Below are positions 1-9,331 of a DNA stretch of 64,000 nucleotides, piece after piece. The DNA comes from Hyphochytrium catenoides (Eukaryota > Sar > Hyphochytriomycetes > Hyphochytriales > Hyphochytriaceae), in contig FLMG01003521.1 of NCBI GenBank assembly GCA_900088475.1, positions 211,361 to 275,360 on the forward strand. Reading direction: 5' to 3'. The notes below the pieces were generated by a model. The model made no database searches. It was not told where the DNA came from and saw nothing but the letters and a program-made list of their open reading frames with translations. Both the position numbers and the translations under genes were made by a program. Every line of letters starts with the position of its first letter. Positions within the stretch are counted from its first letter, which is position 1.

Positions 1-38
1 GTCATCCGCTACATGGCGCCGCAAGGGTATAGAGTCAC

Positions 39-3000
39 TCATTTCTGATAGATATCAAGCTTCTCTCCCTGATGTGCTGTAAAAGTGGTAGTGTCGTACA
101 CGGCGTTGATCTCTAACGCTGATTTATTATGTATATCCGCGGAAAGAATTTTTACATAATCTTCAAATAGAGACCCAATCATTCTCAGTTTCTTATTGTT
201 GCAATGGGCATCCGGAATAGTTGTTTCTCCTGACAACTGACATGGTATGTAAATATTTGAGAGTAGGTTGTTTTCGTCAATACTATCCTCTGTACCAAGC
301 TCAACATGAGCAGTCATAATAGCTTTCACGTCACGAATTCGATCTTCGGACGACAGGCCCTTGAGATGCGAGAGGATTGTCTTATCAAATTCATAGACAG
401 AGTTTTCTATCGCATTCTCTATCTTTATTGGGTCTCGGCTACTGGAGATTAGTTTTTTCAGAGTGATGCGATCCTCATACGGTAAAAACGACTTTTTGCC
501 CTTATTACTGACCTTGAAGTGGTCAATGGATGTGAGTAGGTCTGCAGTCTCTCGAGCAGAGTCAAAGTTGGTCTCATTCACCACTTTCTTTAGCCTGGTG
601 CGAACAGCCTGATTGCGCTCCTTCGTTATATGGTAGACAAACTCAGAAAAGAATAACATATAGAGTCTGGACTTATATTCTGACTTGATGATTTCTGGCA
701 ATTTTGAATCGGGAACTAGCACAGTAGCTGATGAACTCACTATAGCTTGATCGACCTCCAGCGGGTCATAAGTCAGGGTCAAACTAGGTAGTTCAGGGCC
801 CGCTGCTTCTACAGAATCAACGCCAGTAGGAAAGGGTACTGTCGAAGGTTCATGGATATAGCTTAGTTTACCGATTTGAAACCCGATAAACTCACCTTTC
901 ATATTTTTCAGTAAGTGATGAATACGTCTCTCGGTAAGGGTACATTGGAGCTCATCACTTCCCAGGTCGTTGATTGTGGCAAAGAAGTCCCTCAGTGTTG
1001 ACTGCTTGTAGCGGTGGGCGGGTCTTGCATCGGTGGAGATCTCTACCTTAGGCAGATATTTCTTAGAAGCACAATAGTCAACTGGGATATAGGCATACTC
1101 CTCTGGGCTGGCCTGTTTGCGTACGATCACTGCATAACAGAGATCTCGACTATCGACTAGCTTCAATACCGGCTCCCATTCTTTAGAAGAATTAAAGATA
1201 GATTGAAGTATACACAGTTCATTAACTCCCTGGTCATTTGAATAACCTGAGACTGTAGTCCGTACCATAGACTTTATTGAGTTGACGGGAGCCATGTATT
1301 CATCACTGATCATGGACGAAAATGATATAGTCGGTCGTAGGTTCTTCGGGTCGATTGTCTCATCTTTGACATAGACTGGATAGATGCCTGTCCTAGTATG
1401 TGCTACAAGCAATAAACGAGAGTCTTCGCTGTACGAGAAGTCCGCCGGCAAGACTAGTGCGATCCTACCATCCTGATCTGTCTCATCCCAAATGATGGTC
1501 TCAACATTATAGAGATCCTTGGCTAAGCTTGTGATAATACTCGTCCATGCAGACGGATCATCTAGGGGAATAAAGTCATTGTGCTTGTTCAGAAAGACAT
1601 TGGTGATGGTGTCAGCTAAACTTTCTGGCGAATCAAAGGCACTTGCCGAACCATTGCCTATCAGATGATACATAGGGCCATAATCTCTTACGCGCTTTGC
1701 CATATCTTCTATGACCTCTTCTATACTTGAACCTATAGCTTCGGATGAGCCAGCAAGAGAAGTGAAAATTGACATTGCCACGCCACAGTCACTCAGGGAG
1801 GGTAGCTGTTGTTCCACGCCAAAGAGGACGTACTCACACTGGTTACAGCTAACTGACAACGCCTTGAGTTTCTGCTGCAGGGCATTACTGACACGAGACA
1901 CACGGTGGAGAGGGATCGGTTTGCCATACGACAATATATAATTAGATTCAGATTGTACAGGTTCTACAATATGATTCTTGAAACAGTCTTTATCTGTCTC
2001 GGAGACCGGCTCAGTCTTCTGACAGCAAGGTAAACAATAGTTCAAGGGATGCTTTCCAATTTTGAATCCTAGATGTGGGAAGGCCTTGTGTGGACACTTG
2101 TAGTAGGCGGGCTGCTTGTAAGTAAAGTTCCAGTACTTGACAAGAGATTTCTTAACACTGGCTGGTAAGGCCTTGTACTCTTGTTCTGTATAAAGAATGG
2201 GTTGACGTGACGCTTGACAAGCCACAGCGTAAACCTTAGCCTTGGGATCAAATCGTTTTAGGTCGTAAAGCTCAGGATCTTTTTCTTGTAGCGTCTTTAA
2301 CGAATATTTGGATAGGCCCGTTGGTGCTTCGTCAGCTCTAATTTTCTGTTTATTCAGATAATGAAGTAAGTACTGTTTTATGATCTGAAACTCCTCTGGA
2401 TCACTTAGGTTACCAACTTCAATGCGAACGTTCGTTGTTCGAAGCTGAAGCCTGACCTCTCGTTCGTCCACCATGCCTTTGAAAAATGAGATCAGGAAGC
2501 AGTTATCGGAGTGGTAGTCATTGCGCGAGCATTCATCGTCCTTGAGTTGCAGGATTCCGCCCTTAACATAATCATCTAGGCCTCCTCGTATACGGGTAAA
2601 CGTAGCGACGCTGATGACTTTCTCCCAATACGTGTTCATGTGCAGTGACTGTTTCATGACCGATGACTTATCGAAGGCAATAATCTTGCCACCGTCTGGT
2701 ACAGCAGCAACACCCATCTCTTGATTAATAGTCTTGATGAGTGGATTCACAATAGAGCCTATGTACACCAAAGTCTTCTTGTACTCCATTGATTCATCTT
2801 CGTTGAAGGTGACAAAGATCTGGCTATCGACTCCTGTAGCTTTGATGGTGAAGACGATGAAGTTGTTGAATGGGCGACGGATGACAAAGGTAACATGGGG
2901 CACAGTCGTTTTTACAATGCGCTGCAGATGGCGCTTCTGAATAATCCGGTTCACGGCATCATCATATGAGACATGCTTTTTCATAAGGAGGCGGTTTCCT

Positions 3001-3818
3001 GCTCGGTCAATAATGTAGGCGACAATGGCGGGTACAGCAGATGAAGTTGCCATCCAGTCTGCAATGTTACGAACATTAATGGACCTTGCCCCCAGATCTA
3101 CATGTAGCTCTTCAGCCAATAGAGAAATGGGCCCTGAGTTCTTGGGTTCCCGGGCTTTGGCTTGTTGTTTGCTGTTAACTGGTCCGGCTTGCCGGGAATG
3201 AATCTCTTGTGCAATTTTGACTTGTTGCTTGATCATTATGTCTACTTCCTCTTGTGTTTCCTCAGTTACCTCGGAAGGATCTTTGAGATGTGTCTTGAAG
3301 AGGGCATGGGTGATTTGAGGCCAGAACATAATGACGAATCCATAATACATAATATCAAAGAGGTGGCTCTCATGTTGTATATCCCTTACCACATCCCGCG
3401 TCAGAATAGTGTCGATATCCACAAGAAAAAGTTCTTTCAAGCTCGGACCAACACGACGTGTCTCCTTTGAGAGATCAACACTAATGTCCTCCTTATGCTC
3501 CGTCAAAAACTGGTTCATCGGAATACCTGCCAAGACAATCTCGTTGTCACTATTGCCACTTGACGATTGACGTTTGAACCACTCAGCTATATTGGTTGAC
3601 ACTAGGACCACATCTACAGAGACATCAAAGGTTGACTCTCCATCGCGAGTGTACAAGTATTGTCTGTATGGCGGGATCCCATGACTCACCCAGATCTTCT
3701 TCTTAACATCTATAAAGGTGTCTTCAGGAAAAATTGGGCAAGTCTTCTGGCTAAAGCGGAATCGGTCTAGGACCTCATTGGTGCTTGGATTGATATTTAT
3801 GACACAAAATTCTGTCAT
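39..3818 (-). CDS. Putative early transcription factor large subunit (poxvirus A7 / asfarvirus G1340L-like)
   Basis: A 1,259-residue protein starting at ATG 3816-3818 and ending in TGA at 39-41. Residues ~33-60 (DVKKKIWVSHGIPPYRQYL) look like a ubiquitin-like N-terminal segment. At ~570-600 is a Cys/His-rich motif, CPHKAFPHLGFKIG followed by HPLNYCLPCCQK, probably a zinc site. I associate this layout and length with the large subunit of the viral early transcription factor, which binds early promoters together with a D6-type helicase subunit inside virions; asfarvirus G1340L is of similar size. No signal peptide or membrane segment is visible. It is transcribed divergently from the metallopeptidase gene across a 24-bp gap. 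The family call rests on recalled motif style and size, not an alignment. That it is a conserved nucleocytovirus core gene is more secure than the exact subunit name. Confidence 0.6.
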   Translation of the reverse strand: MTEFCVININPSTNEVLDRFRFSQKTCPIFPEDTFIDVKKKIWVSHGIPPYRQYLYTRDGESTFDVSVDVVLVSTNIAEWFKRQSSSGNSDNEIVLAGIPMNQFLTEHKEDISVDLSKETRRVGPSLKELFLVDIDTILTRDVVRDIQHESHLFDIMYYGFVIMFWPQITHALFKTHLKDPSEVTEETQEEVDIMIKQQVKIAQEIHSRQAGPVNSKQQAKAREPKNSGPISLLAEELHVDLGARSINVRNIADWMATSSAVPAIVAYIIDRAGNRLLMKKHVSYDDAVNRIIQKRHLQRIVKTTVPHVTFVIRRPFNNFIVFTIKATGVDSQIFVTFNEDESMEYKKTLVYIGSIVNPLIKTINQEMGVAAVPDGGKIIAFDKSSVMKQSLHMNTYWEKVISVATFTRIRGGLDDYVKGGILQLKDDECSRNDYHSDNCFLISFFKGMVDEREVRLQLRTTNVRIEVGNLSDPEEFQIIKQYLLHYLNKQKIRADEAPTGLSKYSLKTLQEKDPELYDLKRFDPKAKVYAVACQASRQPILYTEQEYKALPASVKKSLVKYWNFTYKQPAYYKCPHKAFPHLGFKIGKHPLNYCLPCCQKTEPVSETDKDCFKNHIVEPVQSESNYILSYGKPIPLHRVSRVSNALQQKLKALSVSCNQCEYVLFGVEQQLPSLSDCGVAMSIFTSLAGSSEAIGSSIEEVIEDMAKRVRDYGPMYHLIGNGSASAFDSPESLADTITNVFLNKHNDFIPLDDPSAWTSIITSLAKDLYNVETIIWDETDQDGRIALVLPADFSYSEDSRLLLVAHTRTGIYPVYVKDETIDPKNLRPTISFSSMISDEYMAPVNSIKSMVRTTVSGYSNDQGVNELCILQSIFNSSKEWEPVLKLVDSRDLCYAVIVRKQASPEEYAYIPVDYCASKKYLPKVEISTDARPAHRYKQSTLRDFFATINDLGSDELQCTLTERRIHHLLKNMKGEFIGFQIGKLSYIHEPSTVPFPTGVDSVEAAGPELPSLTLTYDPLEVDQAIVSSSATVLVPDSKLPEIIKSEYKSRLYMLFFSEFVYHITKERNQAVRTRLKKVVNETNFDSARETADLLTSIDHFKVSNKGKKSFLPYEDRITLKKLISSSRDPIKIENAIENSVYEFDKTILSHLKGLSSEDRIRDVKAIMTAHVELGTEDSIDENNLLSNIYIPCQLSGETTIPDAHCNNKKLRMIGSLFEDYVKILSADIHNKSALEINAVYDTTTFTAHQGEKLDIYQK

Positions 3819-3842
3819 CCCTCTTAGTATAAATAATATAGG
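3819..3842. promoter_or_regulatory. 24-bp bidirectional promoter
   Basis: Only 24 bp separate two divergent ATGs. The gap contains TATAAATAATATA, which is TATA-like read from either strand, and each start codon is preceded by GG. Both genes must share this element or carry promoter sequence inside the neighbour's coding region. Confidence 0.5.
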
Positions 3843-4505
3843 ATGCCTAGTAAACCGGACAGCAGTACCTGCGACAACTATACCTTTATTGCTATAATTA
3901 TTCTTTATCTTTTTGTCCTAATATGGTGGACTAGCAACAACGCTAGCAGATTCACAACCATCACTATAACAGGCCATGATGGCGTAGTCTACAAGGTGCA
4001 GAAGAACTTTGATGACCGGCAGTTAGCTGCAGAGTATTTGACAGAAGCTAACAAACGCATCATCAAGCTGGGCATGCACCTCAAGCGTAAGTATAAAAAT
4101 TTTAAGTCATGTCCTGTGAAGGCAAAACAGATTAACAATCTGTTGAGTAGGTACAATCCCGATAACCTTATAGAGAATAATCCAAACATCAAGGGTGAGT
4201 CATCGTATACACTAAACAAGGGCAGGCTGGTGGCTATGTGTTTACGAGACAAGATAAGCCACAAGGTCCATGACTTTGATACGATAATGTTTGTCTACCT
4301 ACACGAACTTGCTCACATAGCAACGGATGTCGCACAACATGAGACAGGGTTCTGGCAAACCTTCAAATGGCTCCTAGGTGAAGCAGAGGAAGCTGGAGTC
4401 TACAAGAACATCGATTTCAAGAAAGTACCTGTGAACTACTGTGGTCATTACGTTAACTATACTCCTTACTTCGATGCTGACGTGGCTGACCTTTGCTTCA
4501 CTTAG
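3843..4505 (+). CDS. Membrane-anchored HExxH zinc metallopeptidase-like protein
   Basis: 220 residues. One hydrophobic segment at ~14-30 is followed by a soluble domain. HELAH at 154-158 is a zinc-binding HExxH site, with His166 and the following GFW suggesting the third-ligand region of WLM/SprT-like peptidases. Around it are SYTLNKG, the MCLR strand and a C-terminal YCGHY segment. I recognise this layout (N-terminal anchor, then TLNKG, HELAH, FW, YCG) as a conserved family of nucleocytoviruses whose substrate is unknown. It overlaps the convergent RING-CH gene by 3-4 nt at the stop codons. Zinc binding is a solid inference; proteolysis is likely but unproven. Confidence 0.7.
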   Translation: MPSKPDSSTCDNYTFIAIIILYLFVLIWWTSNNASRFTTITITGHDGVVYKVQKNFDDRQLAAEYLTEANKRIIKLGMHLKRKYKNFKSCPVKAKQINNLLSRYNPDNLIENNPNIKGESSYTLNKGRLVAMCLRDKISHKVHDFDTIMFVYLHELAHIATDVAQHETGFWQTFKWLLGEAEEAGVYKNIDFKKVPVNYCGHYVNYTPYFDADVADLCFT

Positions 4506-5443
4506 TAGAAGAGTGGATTAATGGAATTGCATAGAAGGCACTTTGTTCCATGATGCCTATGGTTGCCGAACCACCGGCGCCAACATGACCGATGGAACTC
4601 GCCACTCTTACAAGTACTGCATTTGAAAAACAAAGATGAAGACTCATCGTAGCAGATTGCACAAGTCATAGTCTCGTGCTGCTTGCGAACAAGTCCAGAG
4701 ACGTCGGGGCAGCGGGTATTGTGGCTAGCCATAGTCCTCCTGAAACATCGCTGTATCTTCGTTACTGCAGCAATGCGGCGTTGGCTCTTTTGCAGTGAGT
4801 CTGCTGCTGATCGCCGGAATGCGTCGACTATCGCTTGAGGACTTCTCAGTTGAACGCTATCACCGTCACTTCCGTCATCTGTAAAGCTAAAGCGTATGGG
4901 TCTTGTGTATCGAACATAACGCGATGTTCCGTCTGTGCTAGGCATCACCTGTGCTACAACAACACCATCTGCATCAGAAGACCAGGATGGCCATGAGGTG
5001 ATACTCCGAACATAGTCATCCAAGGTTGCTGTATCAGGAGGGAGAGTGGTCTCTGGCTGTCGTTGTCGTGACCGTAGCATGGTAATGACAGACTCCAGCT
5101 CATCATAACTCATACTTGGAACTACAGCCGCCAGTCCATCATCTGAGGCATCATCTGAGGCATCGTCTGAGTCGTCCATTAATATGTCGTGCTCCAACTG
5201 GCGTAAGACTCCTTCTGGAAGTGTAGCTCCTATTTCTCGCAAAGACCTCAGCATAACATACTGCAGAATGTCCTGACGCCGGATCAGGTGTAGATAATCC
5301 TCCAGTACCGTCACGTCTCTGTCCAACCAATTTTGGACTAATGTCTGTAGAGTAGGTGGTTCTGCTTCAGGCTCTGGAAGAAGAGTTTGCGCCAGCGACA
5401 TCGTGTCTCTTGAGTATGTCTCTTGGGTGACGAGGCTAACCAT
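4502..5443 (-). CDS. RING-CH-type E3 ligase-like protein with an IQ-like motif
   Basis: About 313 residues from ATG 5441-5443. A longer reading to 5500 would need a TTG start, whereas the ATG at 5443 sits just downstream of a T6 tract. The C-terminus carries CAIC, CSTC, an FHRSCW segment and CLLC, giving Cys4-His-Cys3 order as in RING-CH (MARCH-type) ubiquitin ligases. No membrane segments flank it, unlike the MARCH family. Residues ~225-240 (VTKIQRCFRRTMAS) resemble an IQ calmodulin-binding motif. The middle has an Asp-rich DDSDDASDDASDD stretch from a 12-bp repeat. Likely role: ubiquitylation of host or viral proteins (inference). The stop codon overlaps that of the convergent metallopeptidase gene. 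Confidence 0.6.
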   Translation of the reverse strand: MVSLVTQETYSRDTMSLAQTLLPEPEAEPPTLQTLVQNWLDRDVTVLEDYLHLIRRQDILQYVMLRSLREIGATLPEGVLRQLEHDILMDDSDDASDDASDDGLAAVVPSMSYDELESVITMLRSRQRQPETTLPPDTATLDDYVRSITSWPSWSSDADGVVVAQVMPSTDGTSRYVRYTRPIRFSFTDDGSDGDSVQLRSPQAIVDAFRRSAADSLQKSQRRIAAVTKIQRCFRRTMASHNTRCPDVSGLVRKQHETMTCAICYDESSSLFFKCSTCKSGEFHRSCWRRWFGNHRHHGTKCLLCNSINPLFY

Positions 5444-5525
5444 AGGATGGAAAAAATAGATATGTAGCGTTTGAAGTGGGGGCCCTGGTGCGCCTCTCAA
5501 GCCAAGAAACTGTTTTAGGGAGAGT

Positions 5526-5551
5526 TTTGTGCAAGAGGTTTGTGCAAGAGG
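5526..5551. repeat. 13-bp tandem duplication
   Basis: TTTGTGCAAGAGG occurs twice back to back (5526-5538 and 5539-5551) between the divergent RING-CH and fibre-like genes. It looks like a recent small duplication; no function is evident. Confidence 0.8.
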
Positions 5552-5683
5552 TCACTCATCCCCCAGAAGTCTTAAATGAAAATTGCCAAACAACCTCTAC
5601 CTTGTGATATTTTTTTGTGGGGCTTTTGGGGGCCTATAGTTATAAGGCGAGGCCCAACCAACAACTTCTGGGAACCAAAAGAG

Positions 5684-7249
5684 ATGACAAGCAAATCTTC
5701 ACAGACACAGAGTCTCGCTGCTCTTCGAACAAACCCAAATGTCGTCCGTCTATTGAAGCCGCTGACTATTATTCTGAAGCAGAAGCCTCCCATCTTCCAG
5801 AAGACATTAACTGTTTATAATGGTGGAACTGGTATGACAGCCTTTGACGAAGGGGATCTCCTTATAGGCAATGCTCCCGTCATCGCAAAGCTACCTATTG
5901 GCAACATTGATCAGGTACTAACTGTGACTAATCTTGGATCATCAGGCTGGACAGACAGTTTGCTCCGTGCCAAACAAAACTTATTGAACTATGATCTTAT
6001 CAACAAATTTAGTTATTTCCAGTCACAGAGTACCATCTTGCGAGATGACTTCAAAGCCAAGAACACAGCAATCTTTCAGATGGAACAGGACATTGGCTAC
6101 GTCAATGCAAGTATCGTAAGCACATCCAGCAAGATTAGTTCCACGGAGACTAAGCTGGCCAATAGTAACAGTGTCTTAAGCAATCTCGAAAGTACTACGA
6201 ATGCGGCTCAAGCGACGATTAGTGGTATCTACAGTGACCTTGTCGTAGTGGATGATAAGATTAATAACATAGACAGTTCTCTCAATAGTCAGCTAAGCAA
6301 TGTTGGGTCTCTGTTTACGAGTGTCAGTCAACTTCATAATAGCATTAGTACTGTCTATAGCAATGTGACCTCTGACATTACTTTCAAGAATCTTATCATA
6401 AATGGAGACTTTCAGATCTGGCAGCGAGGAACGTACTTCAGCGGCGTTCACCGTGACTCGCCGTCTGCCTATATCACAGCAGACCGGTGGTACCATTCCC
6501 GAGAGACAGACGGTATACTTACAAGTAAGAAAGGTAGTGCGACCATAACGCCTGGATCTGCGCCAACAAATACGTTGGTGTTGTCTCTTCAGGGGGCTAC
6601 TACGGGGCTATCGCTAATGACAACCGTGGAAGATGCAAGGACGTTGCAGAACACCTTTGCGAGTCTAAGCTTCTGGGTACGCTGTGATACCGCACAGACC
6701 TTGACTGTGACGGTTGTACAGAACTTCGGTGCAGGAGGGAGTACTCCGGTGACATTGATTACAACTTCCTGTGTACCTACTGGCGTGTGGAGCCGTTGGT
6801 CGACCTCGTTCTCTGTGCCAGACATTACTGACTCCGTCATTGGATCACACAGCTACATCCAGCTCATCATCACTACTCAATCTTCTTTTGATAATCTAGA
6901 GTTTGCCTATGTGCAGCTGGAGGATAACGTAAGTGCAACAAACTTTAGTAGTCGCCAGTATACACTGGAAGAGACTCTCTGCAAGAGGTACTACGAAGAA
7001 GGTTACTCGATCTACTCCGGGCGCGGGACTGCAAACCTCGGTGTGTCCATAACCCATTCCTACTCTGTTACAAAGTTCAAAGTGCCTGTGCTGAACGCCA
7101 TAGTGGTCAACAGTGACGGGTTCAGAAATACAGCGTCAGTAGGGTTCATGAATGAACTGAATACAGGCTCCACGAAGGTAACAAAAAATGGAATCTCCGG
7201 CTATGGGAGCGTCACTGTGAAGTACCAAGCCGATGCTGAAATCATCTAG
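5684..7249 (+). CDS. Phage tail-fibre-like protein with carbohydrate-binding C-terminal domain
   Basis: 521 residues from ATG 5684. The frame is open back to ATG 5576, but the extra 36 residues are unlike the rest, and the T7 tract and TATA-like sequence (~5610-5645) lie inside it, so I prefer 5684. Near the N-terminus is GGTGMTAFDEGDLLIGN, a module repeated in the giant proteins of this window. The middle (~115-265) is rich in Ser/Asn/Ile with heptad character, suggesting a trimeric shaft. The C-terminal half begins NLIINGDFQIWQRGT and includes ADRWYHSR, VQLEDNVSATNF and TLEETLCKRYYEE, the hallmarks of phage tail-fibre C-terminal domains. Probable virion fibre that binds a surface glycan (inference). 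Likely acquired from bacteria or phage. Confidence 0.75.
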   Translation: MTSKSSQTQSLAALRTNPNVVRLLKPLTIILKQKPPIFQKTLTVYNGGTGMTAFDEGDLLIGNAPVIAKLPIGNIDQVLTVTNLGSSGWTDSLLRAKQNLLNYDLINKFSYFQSQSTILRDDFKAKNTAIFQMEQDIGYVNASIVSTSSKISSTETKLANSNSVLSNLESTTNAAQATISGIYSDLVVVDDKINNIDSSLNSQLSNVGSLFTSVSQLHNSISTVYSNVTSDITFKNLIINGDFQIWQRGTYFSGVHRDSPSAYITADRWYHSRETDGILTSKKGSATITPGSAPTNTLVLSLQGATTGLSLMTTVEDARTLQNTFASLSFWVRCDTAQTLTVTVVQNFGAGGSTPVTLITTSCVPTGVWSRWSTSFSVPDITDSVIGSHSYIQLIITTQSSFDNLEFAYVQLEDNVSATNFSSRQYTLEETLCKRYYEEGYSIYSGRGTANLGVSITHSYSVTKFKVPVLNAIVVNSDGFRNTASVGFMNELNTGSTKVTKNGISGYGSVTVKYQADAEII

Positions 7250-7340
7250 GCCATTCGCACGCAATACTTGGCACAGCTAGATCATAAGGCGCGGCCGTCC
7301 TTCGCTCCCAATGAAGCTAGCTTGAATCGCAGCCAGGACG

Positions 7341-8513
7341 CTACAGTTTACATCGTTTGCGAACATCAAAGGTAGCATGTTCTTCAACAATGGATGGTTC
7401 ATGGTTCTTGATATCCTTAACAATGGATTTGACTTCATTACTGTGTCCGGGTGCCATGATGAGCAAGGCATCCTCTGTGTTAACTACGATGAGGTCTTCT
7501 ACGCCAACAAGGCACACCACCTTATGCTTTCCCGCAGAGTTGTTGACGTAACAGCGCTTGGACTTGATAGAGTATGTCAGATCGTTGTTAGTAGCAGGTA
7601 TGGTCACATTATCCTTGTCTTTCTGAGATCGTAGGTGGTACTCGGCGACAGAGTCCCACGAGCCGACATCTGACCATCCCAGATTGTCGCATTGAACAAC
7701 AACGAGCCGTTCCGTTTTCTCAAGAAGTGCAATGTCAAACGACAGCTTATGTTTATAAGTCTTAGGATAGTTGATGAGGATACTATTGGGAGACTTGAAC
7801 GCTGCCGAGTGGAGTTCTTTCGTGTCCTGAAGCAGATTGGGTGCATGGCTATCTAGCTCTTCATATAGCACCTTCGCCTTGGCACACACGATTCCAGAGT
7901 TCCAGAGGTAAGCTCCAGATTCTACATACTCCTTCGCCGTTTCAAGATCTGGCTTCTCCTTGAAGCTGTCAACATGACTTACACCATCATGAGAGTCCAG
8001 AGATTTATTCTTCTTGATGTAGCCGAACCCTGTCTCTGGCTTATCTGGAGTGATACCAAAGATGGCGATAAAGCCTTCTTGTGCAACCTTCACCGCTTTC
8101 TCTACTACTCTGACAAACTCATTCTGATTCTTTATCACGTGATCAGAAGGTAGCAGAAGTAGGATACTCTCTGGATCTCTCTCAGTACAGTCGATGACGG
8201 GCAGGGTCATTGCTGGTGCAGTGTCATGGCCCCCGCTCTCAAGAATGTAGTGAGTGCTGAAGCTCTCATAATCTTTCCGTGGTAGCTTGGCAAACTCTTC
8301 TGACGTAAGGTCATAAAGGCTCTGGAGGGTAACAACGTAAATGTCAGAAGGGTTGAATAATAGACATCGCTGCAATGTATTCTGAAACAAAGTCTCATTC
8401 CCATTCTGATTCGTCATTGAAAGGAAAGGCTTAGGCAGGTTGGCTCGTGCAAGAGGAAACGAACGACTAGCTGACCCTCCGCTTATAATAACAGGAACAA
8501 GACTCGTAATCAT
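7341..8513 (-). CDS. Mannose-1-phosphate guanylyltransferase (GDP-mannose pyrophosphorylase)
   Basis: 390 residues from ATG 8511-8513. This nucleotidyltransferase makes GDP-mannose from mannose-1-phosphate and GTP. The N-terminal signature GGSASRSFPLARANLPKPFL (~12-31) corresponds to the family GGxGxRxxPLxxxxPKPF, with Ala in place of the second conserved Gly of the loop. Also present are LLLPSDHVI, PETGFGYIKKN, YLWNSGIV, and SFDIALLEKTERLVVV followed by GWSDVGSWDSV, all typical of the bacterial type II enzyme. The C-terminal phosphomannose isomerase cupin of bifunctional versions is absent. It probably feeds viral glycosylation, in keeping with the glycosyltransferase at 48.6-50.2 kb and the surface proteins encoded here (inference). 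Confidence 0.9.
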   Translation of the reverse strand: MITSLVPVIISGGSASRSFPLARANLPKPFLSMTNQNGNETLFQNTLQRCLLFNPSDIYVVTLQSLYDLTSEEFAKLPRKDYESFSTHYILESGGHDTAPAMTLPVIDCTERDPESILLLLPSDHVIKNQNEFVRVVEKAVKVAQEGFIAIFGITPDKPETGFGYIKKNKSLDSHDGVSHVDSFKEKPDLETAKEYVESGAYLWNSGIVCAKAKVLYEELDSHAPNLLQDTKELHSAAFKSPNSILINYPKTYKHKLSFDIALLEKTERLVVVQCDNLGWSDVGSWDSVAEYHLRSQKDKDNVTIPATNNDLTYSIKSKRCYVNNSAGKHKVVCLVGVEDLIVVNTEDALLIMAPGHSNEVKSIVKDIKNHEPSIVEEHATFDVRKRCKL

Positions 8514-8670
8514 TATTTCAAGCCTTCTTAATATAACATATATAAGAAGAAAATATTATCATCGCTGGAGTAATAAAAAAATCTCTTAACTGGTTAGTGG
8601 GGCCAGGATGAACAAAAAAATTAAGTAGAAACAATATTATTTTTTCTGGCCTAGAGAATATAAATGAAGG
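8514..8670. promoter_or_regulatory. Divergent promoter region with late-type T-tract/TATA element
   Basis: AT-rich gap between two divergent genes. On the + strand a T5 tract (8641-8645) is followed 13 nt later by TATAAA at 8659, 12 nt before the ATG at 8671. Nearer the guanylyltransferase is an imperfect palindrome, CTTCTTAATAT / ATATAAGAAG (~8529-8554), a possible TATA region for the minus-strand gene. Confidence 0.5.
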
Positions 8671-9234
8671 ATGAACTTCACTGAAGCACTACCTGACGTG
8701 ACAGCTTCCTATGCTGGTAGCTATGTAACTCCGGATCTCTATATTTCTGACAGTCAACCGAACTATTATTCTGTCAATGGTGTACTGGCATGTGGCGACA
8801 ACATTCTTGAGAATGTGAATCATAAGATTCTAAACGATCGCAATACCTGTGTAGCCAACACAGTTTACCCTAAGAGTCTAGATGTGAAGAAGGTTAGAGA
8901 CACAGAGACATACAGTCGTGGCTTGGAAGGTTTCCGTTCTGACTCTCCAATGAAGAAGCGTGTATCATGGGGACCATCAGTTGTGCATGACTATGAACCT
9001 TTTACGTCGACCAGTAGAGTTAGCAGGCAAGGAGGATGTCCCTGCAGTCGGCCTTCCAATGGACCGTTTGATCTGAGCGACAATACAATAGTACTGCTCA
9101 TGTTCGCATTCATTCTCTATATGATCTATTGCGTCCTAAGTATGAAAACCGAGATGGACCACATGAGACAGATGGTCACGATGATGCATTACAACAATAC
9201 TGGGAGTAGCCGTCCGCCGTCCCACGTAGTGTAA
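8671..9234 (+). CDS. Single-pass membrane protein with PP1-docking-like motif
   Basis: 187 residues. A long soluble N-terminal part (1-130) is followed by one hydrophobic helix (~138-157, IVLLMFAFILYMIYCVL) and a short Met-rich tail. KKRVSW at 95-100 matches the RVxF/W docking motif for protein phosphatase 1, in a context (RVSW) where Ser phosphorylation would be expected to regulate binding. A CPC pair lies just before the helix. It sits next to another small membrane protein on the same strand, and both have the T-tract/TATA promoter, so a virion membrane role is plausible (inference). I do not recognise the family. Confidence 0.6.
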   Translation: MNFTEALPDVTASYAGSYVTPDLYISDSQPNYYSVNGVLACGDNILENVNHKILNDRNTCVANTVYPKSLDVKKVRDTETYSRGLEGFRSDSPMKKRVSWGPSVVHDYEPFTSTSRVSRQGGCPCSRPSNGPFDLSDNTIVLLMFAFILYMIYCVLSMKTEMDHMRQMVTMMHYNNTGSSRPPSHVV

Positions 9235-9276
9235 GCACAGTTGGCCGGTTCAAGAGAACTTTGAAGAGCAATAATA

Positions 9277-9300
9277 TTTTTTTTGTAAGTCTATTGTATA
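9277..9300 (+). promoter_or_regulatory. Candidate late promoter of the 127-aa membrane protein
   Basis: T8 tract (9277-9284), a 12-nt gap, then TATA at 9297, 35 nt before the ATG at 9332. The layout matches four other genes in this window. Confidence 0.5.
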
Positions 9301-9331
9301 TCACGTCCTACTATTATCAGATCACCACATC

